Assembly: GCA_035366835.1 (NCBI GenBank)
Contig: DAOSIS010000006.1
Location: 62,001-126,000, forward strand
Source of the DNA: UBA6109 sp035366835
GTDB taxonomy: Bacteria; Desulfobacterota; Syntrophia; Syntrophales; UBA6109
Direction of reading: 5' to 3'
DNA: 64,000 bases
Of this stretch, positions 61,216-64,000 are shown piece after piece. Made by a program: the position numbers and the translations under genes. The notes below the pieces were generated by a model. It was given only the letters and a program-made list of their open reading frames with translations, was not told where the DNA came from and did no database searches. Position 1 is the stretch's first letter, and every line of letters begins with the position of its first letter.

Positions 61216-62245
61216 AGACAGGACGGTTGCCGGGAAGCCGAAATCCTATGCCGTCGGCACGTTCCGGCCCGGGGATGCGGAGGGGATCGTCCTCCTCTTC
61301 CGGGGCGTCTACGGCGAGCAATACCCCATCCGGCTCTTTTACGATGCGGAGGCCGTCCGGCGCGCGAACGCGGAGGGCCGGTACCATTCGATCGTCGCCC
61401 GCGACGACGACGGCGCCGTGATCGGCGTGGAACACCTGTACCGTTCGGCTCCGGGTCCGTCGCTCTACGAGGCGGGCGCCGGCCTCGTCCGGAGGGACTG
61501 GCGGAACCGGGGCCTCAATGTCGCGATGCTGGGCTTCCTCTACGAGGAATTCGTCCCGCAGAAGCGGGAGATCGAGGAGGTCTACGGCGAGGCCGTCTGC
61601 AACCACCCGTTCATGCAGAAGGTCGTGGAGCGCTTCCGCCACGTCGAGACCGGCATCGAGGTGGCGCTGATGCCCGCCGAGGCCTATGCCAAGGAGGGAA
61701 GCGCTCCCGGACGGGTGGCGGTTTTGGCCGCTTTCCGCTGCTACCAATCCAAGCCGCACCGGATCTACCTGCCCGCCGCCTACGAGCGCGAGCTGCGGAC
61801 CGTCTATGCCCGCCTCGACGACAGGCGCGATCTCGCCCTGTCCGATCTCCCGCCCTCTCCCGGTTCCGCCTCGCAGATCGCGACGGAGGTCTTCGATTTC
61901 GCCCGCGTCGCCCGGATCAGCGTCCGGGACGTCGGCGCCGATTTCCCGGACGCCTTCGCCCGCGTCGAAACGGACGCGACCGCCCGGAAGGCCGTGGTCC
62001 TGCAGGTCATGGTCAGGCTGGCCGACCCCTCAGTCGGCTTCGCCGTCGACGAACTGCGAAGAAGGGGCTATTTTTTCGGCGGCGCCCTGCCGCGCTGGTT
62101 CGATGAAGACGGATTCCTGATGCAGAGGCTGCTCTGTCCGCCCGATTTCGAATCGATTGTCCTGCACTCGGAGTTCGCGAAGGGTCTCCTGGAAACGATC
62201 AGACGGGACTGGAGCCGGGCGGTTGCGGAACCGGCGGGACGCTGA
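61202..62245 (+). CDS. GNAT-like protein with shared C-terminal module
   Basis: 347 residues from ATG 61202 (AAAGGAG, 8 bases ahead). Residues ~10-150 follow the GNAT layout (Phe-Arg-Pro-Gly-Asp-Ala-Glu-Gly-Ile, a beta-hairpin, then Glu-Ala-Gly-Ala-Gly-Leu-Val-Arg-Arg-Asp-Trp-Arg-Asn-Arg-Gly-Leu-Asn as the acyl-CoA loop). The last ~90 residues (Ala-Val-Val-Leu-Gln-Val-Met-Val...Leu-Arg-Arg-Arg-Gly-Tyr-Phe-Phe-Gly-Gly...Leu-Met-Gln-Arg) resemble the end of the 57553 protein. It is the last gene of the operon. Possible role: acylation of a product or of a partner protein. Confidence 0.7.
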   Translation: MKNDEDRTVAGKPKSYAVGTFRPGDAEGIVLLFRGVYGEQYPIRLFYDAEAVRRANAEGRYHSIVARDDDGAVIGVEHLYRSAPGPSLYEAGAGLVRRDWRNRGLNVAMLGFLYEEFVPQKREIEEVYGEAVCNHPFMQKVVERFRHVETGIEVALMPAEAYAKEGSAPGRVAVLAAFRCYQSKPHRIYLPAAYERELRTVYARLDDRRDLALSDLPPSPGSASQIATEVFDFARVARISVRDVGADFPDAFARVETDATARKAVVLQVMVRLADPSVGFAVDELRRRGYFFGGALPRWFDEDGFLMQRLLCPPDFESIVLHSEFAKGLLETIRRDWSRAVAEPAGR

Positions 62246-62287
62246 CGGAGGGCGCCGCCAGGTGCGCCTCCGCTGGTTTGAACCGGC

Positions 62288-62327
62288 GATTGAAGCTCCC
62301 GGAGCAAGCTCCGGAGAAGCTTCGATC
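62288..62327. repeat. Dispersed hairpin repeat, copy B
   Basis: Arms GATTGAAGC and GCTTCGATC (one T-G pair) enclose CCGGAG boxes. Same layout as copy A at 30473-30513. Confidence 0.65.
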
Positions 62328-62364
62328 CCCAAGGAAGGGATCTTGAGCATCCTTCGCTCGCACC

Positions 62365-62384
62365 CCCCGCGGCAAGCCGCGGGG
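62365..62384. terminator. Hairpin between convergent operons
   Basis: Perfect 9-base stem CCCCGCGGC/GCCGCGGGG with a two-A loop, no T run; probably a bidirectional transcription end or stabilising structure. Confidence 0.5.
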
Positions 62385-62403
62385 AATGCGCCCGCTGCCG
62401 GAT

Positions 62404-62835
62404 TCACGCCGGCGGCGGATTTCTGTTCACGACCAGCGTGAGGACGTTCTTCCCCTCTTCCCGCCGGTAATGCACCTCGTTCGCCAGCTTCCTGACGAGA
62501 TAGATCCCCAGCCCCCCGACGGTCCGGTCCTCGAGGGGCGCGTCGAGGTCCGGATCGCCTTTCTCGAGCGGATTGAAGGGGATGCCGGCGTCCAGGACGG
62601 AGATCCGGAGCCCTTCTTCACCGGCGGGACCGCAGGCGACCTCGATCTCTCCCTCAGCCCCGGCCGGGTAGGCGTAGTGGATGACGTTAACGATCACCTC
62701 CTCGAGGACCAGCTCCAGCTCGCCGAGCCGCCCCGGCGGGAAATGCAGCCCGCGCGCGCATTCCAGCACGGCCTCCGTGAGGGGCCGGAACGACTCCATC
62801 CTCGCCTTCATCCGCAGCGTCGTCGATGTCGACAT
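62404..62835 (-). CDS. Anti-sigma factor serine kinase (RsbW/GHKL ATPase family)
   Basis: 143 residues. The N-box Leu-Glu-Glu-Val-Ile-Val-Asn-Val-Ile-His-Tyr-Ala-Tyr and G-box region Asp-Ala-Gly-Ile-Pro-Phe, Gly-Gly-Leu-Gly-Ile-Tyr-Leu-Val-Arg are intact, so it should bind ATP. In partner switching it holds a sigma factor or other target and phosphorylates the STAS antagonist encoded just upstream (3-base gap). No sigma factor gene is in view. The target is unknown. Confidence 0.92.
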   Translation of the reverse strand: MSTSTTLRMKARMESFRPLTEAVLECARGLHFPPGRLGELELVLEEVIVNVIHYAYPAGAEGEIEVACGPAGEEGLRISVLDAGIPFNPLEKGDPDLDAPLEDRTVGGLGIYLVRKLANEVHYRREEGKNVLTLVVNRNPPPA

Positions 62836-62838
62836 GCT

Positions 62839-63171
62839 TCAAACCTGGCGGCAGGCCTCTTCCGGCGTATCGAAGATCTTGAACAACGAAGCGAAGCCCG
62901 AGATCGAAATCACTTCCTTGACCGGCCCCTGCAGGGCCGCGAAAGCGAGTGCGCCGTTTTTCGGCTTGAGCATTTTCGCCGCAGCGAGGATGCAGCGCAG
63001 ACCGGCGCTGCTGATGTAGTCCACCGCCTGGAGGTCGAGGACAAGTCGCGTCTCCCCTTCGCCGATCAGGCCGGTCAGGACCTTTTCGAATTCCGGCGCC
63101 GTTACGGTATCGATCCTCCCGACCGGCGACACGACGGTCACCCCGTTTTCCTTCCGCATCTTGACGTCCAT
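62839..63171 (-). CDS. Anti-sigma factor antagonist, STAS domain
   Basis: 110 residues, a single STAS domain. The phosphorylatable serine lies in Val-Asp-Tyr-Ile-Ser-Ser-Ala-Gly-Leu-Arg. When unphosphorylated it binds the kinase at 62404-62835 and frees the kinase's target. Co-oriented between phosphatase and kinase genes with short gaps. Confidence 0.94.
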   Translation of the reverse strand: MDVKMRKENGVTVVSPVGRIDTVTAPEFEKVLTGLIGEGETRLVLDLQAVDYISSAGLRCILAAAKMLKPKNGALAFAALQGPVKEVISISGFASLFKIFDTPEEACRQV

Positions 63172-63198
63172 AGTCGTTCCCCTCTCCGATTGGATATG

Positions 63199-64000
63199 TC
63201 ACCGGTCACGGCGGCGGGAATCGCCGTCCGCGCCCTGATAGACGACCGACAGAAGCGTGATGTCGTCGTACTGCGGCGCATCTCCGGCGAAAGACCGCAC
63301 GTCGGCCACAACCGCGTCGACAAGGGAAGCCGTCCCGCCTGCCGCGTGGACCGCGGCGACACGCCTCAGACGCGCCTCCCCATAAAATTCCCGGTTCCCG
63401 TTCTGGGCCTCCGTCACGCCATCCGTGTATAACAAAAGATTGTCTCCCGGCGCGAGCACAATTTCCGTCGTCCTGTAGGTCACGCCCTCCAGTGCGCCGA
63501 GGAGGAAGCCCTGGCCGATCACGAGCGGTTCGGGGTCCTTCCCCGCACGGATCAGCAGCGGCGCCGGATGGCCCGCGGCGGTGCAGGAAAGCCGCCCCGA
63601 CTTCAGGTCGAGGACTCCGCAGAAGATCGTGACGAACATGGACGTCTCGTTCTCCCGGCAGAGTTCGCCGTTGACGGCCTCGAGGAGGGCGGACGGCGCC
63701 AGGTCGCGGTCCGCCATGCCCTTCATCAGGGTCTTGGTCACGGCCATGAAGAGCGCCGCCGGAACGCCCTTGCCGGAGACGTCTCCGATGGAAAAGAAGA
63801 GGTGATCCCCGTCGAGGAGGAAGAAATCGTACAGGTCGCCGCCGACTTCCCTGGCCGGAATGAGCGTGGCGTAGATATCCATCTCCCTGCGTTCCGGGAA
63901 GGGGGGAAATTTCTTCGGCAGGAAGCTCATCTGGATGGCGCGGGCGATCTTCAGCTCGCTTTCGATGCGCTCCTTGGCCGCCGTCGTTTCCGCCAGGTTG
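63199..64000 (-). CDS. PP2C-type serine phosphatase (RsbU/SpoIIE family), C-terminal part
   Basis: The frame runs from 63199 to the right edge and is open there; ATG 63930 is internal. Coding continues upstream as Glu-Arg-Ile-Glu-Ser-Glu-Leu-Lys-Ile-Ala-Arg-Ala-Ile-Gln, the coiled linker normally preceding an RsbU phosphatase domain. In the domain, Ala-Arg-Glu-Val-Gly-Gly-Asp-Leu-Tyr-Asp, Ile-Gly-Asp-Val-Ser-Gly-Lys-Gly, Tyr-Thr-Asp-Gly-Val-Thr-Glu and Tyr-Asp-Asp-Ile-Thr are the metal and catalytic motifs. The sensory N-terminus lies outside the window. It dephosphorylates the STAS protein. Confidence 0.93.
   Translation of the reverse strand, partial: NLAETTAAKERIESELKIARAIQMSFLPKKFPPFPERREMDIYATLIPAREVGGDLYDFFLLDGDHLFFSIGDVSGKGVPAALFMAVTKTLMKGMADRDLAPSALLEAVNGELCRENETSMFVTIFCGVLDLKSGRLSCTAAGHPAPLLIRAGKDPEPLVIGQGFLLGALEGVTYRTTEIVLAPGDNLLLYTDGVTEAQNGNREFYGEARLRRVAAVHAAGGTASLVDAVVADVRSFAGDAPQYDDITLLSVVYQGADGDSRRRDR

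Noticed and set aside
1..64000. tRNA, rRNA, prophage or insertion sequence
   Set aside because: No cloverleaf, rRNA segment, transposase, integrase or phage structural gene was recognised.

Overview
The window is about 62% GC, densely packed and gene-rich, and carries no rRNA, tRNA or CRISPR array that I can see. It comes from a Gram-negative bacterium: there are lipopolysaccharide export genes (lptF, lptG), a lipid A aminoarabinose (arn) operon and many lipoproteins. The mix of other genes (a double-cubane 2-hydroxyacyl-CoA dehydratase-like protein, a molybdenum hydroxylase, CoA-transferase, sigma-54 two-component system, hemerythrin) suggests an anaerobic or microaerophilic member of the former Deltaproteobacteria. 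That placement is inference from gene content, not from a phylogenetic marker.

Layout. 1-0.2 kb: start of a secretion/pilus ATPase. 0.4-1.8 kb: universal stress protein and a lipoprotein. 1.9-8.5 kb: arn operon on the minus strand (arnT-arnB-arnC-arnA formyltransferase-arnA decarboxylase-arnD), with the two ArnA activities on separate, overlapping genes. 8.6-10.4 kb: an uncharacterised three-gene cassette (P-loop ATPase, Cys/His protein, small hypothetical). 10.6-17.2 kb: a fluoride-response locus. Two almost identical fluoride (crcB-type) riboswitches, each with a TTGACA promoter, control (i) a dynamin-like GTPase plus an enolase and (ii) two overlapping MutS-family ATPases. The enolase has an in-frame TAG directly before the codon for its catalytic Glu. 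17.4-20.5 kb: crotonase-fold enzyme, lptF, lptG. 20.5-23.1 kb: two related lipoproteins, one with a caspase domain. 23.2-30.3 kb: SAH hydrolase, DUF502 protein, prohibitin-like protein, a coiled-coil lipoprotein, a FAH-family enzyme, an orphan branched-chain-type binding protein and an SDR dehydrogenase. 30.7-39.6 kb: cold-shock protein, RRM protein, glycogen phosphorylase, pyruvate kinase, a DUF1445/DUF4392 pair (the two halves of animal D-glutamate cyclase), a HAD protein, a hemerythrin protein and a divergent YchF GTPase.

39.8-43.8 kb is a complete ABC importer (binding protein, ATPase, fused double permease). 44.0-50.1 kb holds a hybrid PAS histidine kinase, a sigma-54 activator and a chemoreceptor; both the kinase operon and the chemoreceptor have sequences resembling sigma-54 promoters. 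50.5-52.1 kb is a double-cubane-cluster protein and the remnant of a sugar-binding protein. 52.2-55.8 kb is a three-subunit molybdenum hydroxylase. 56.0-57.4 kb is a CoA-transferase. 57.5-62.2 kb is a four-gene operon (degenerate GHKL-like protein, HisC-like aminotransferase, MFS transporter, GNAT-like protein) facing a partner-switching module (anti-sigma kinase, STAS antagonist, PP2C phosphatase; 62.4 kb to the right edge).

The most striking region is 10.6-17.2 kb. Enolase is the classical fluoride target and MutS-like genes are known fluoride-riboswitch partners. Here they sit with a dynamin-like GTPase, under two duplicated riboswitches, with no recognisable fluoride exporter in the window and with a nonsense codon in the enolase.
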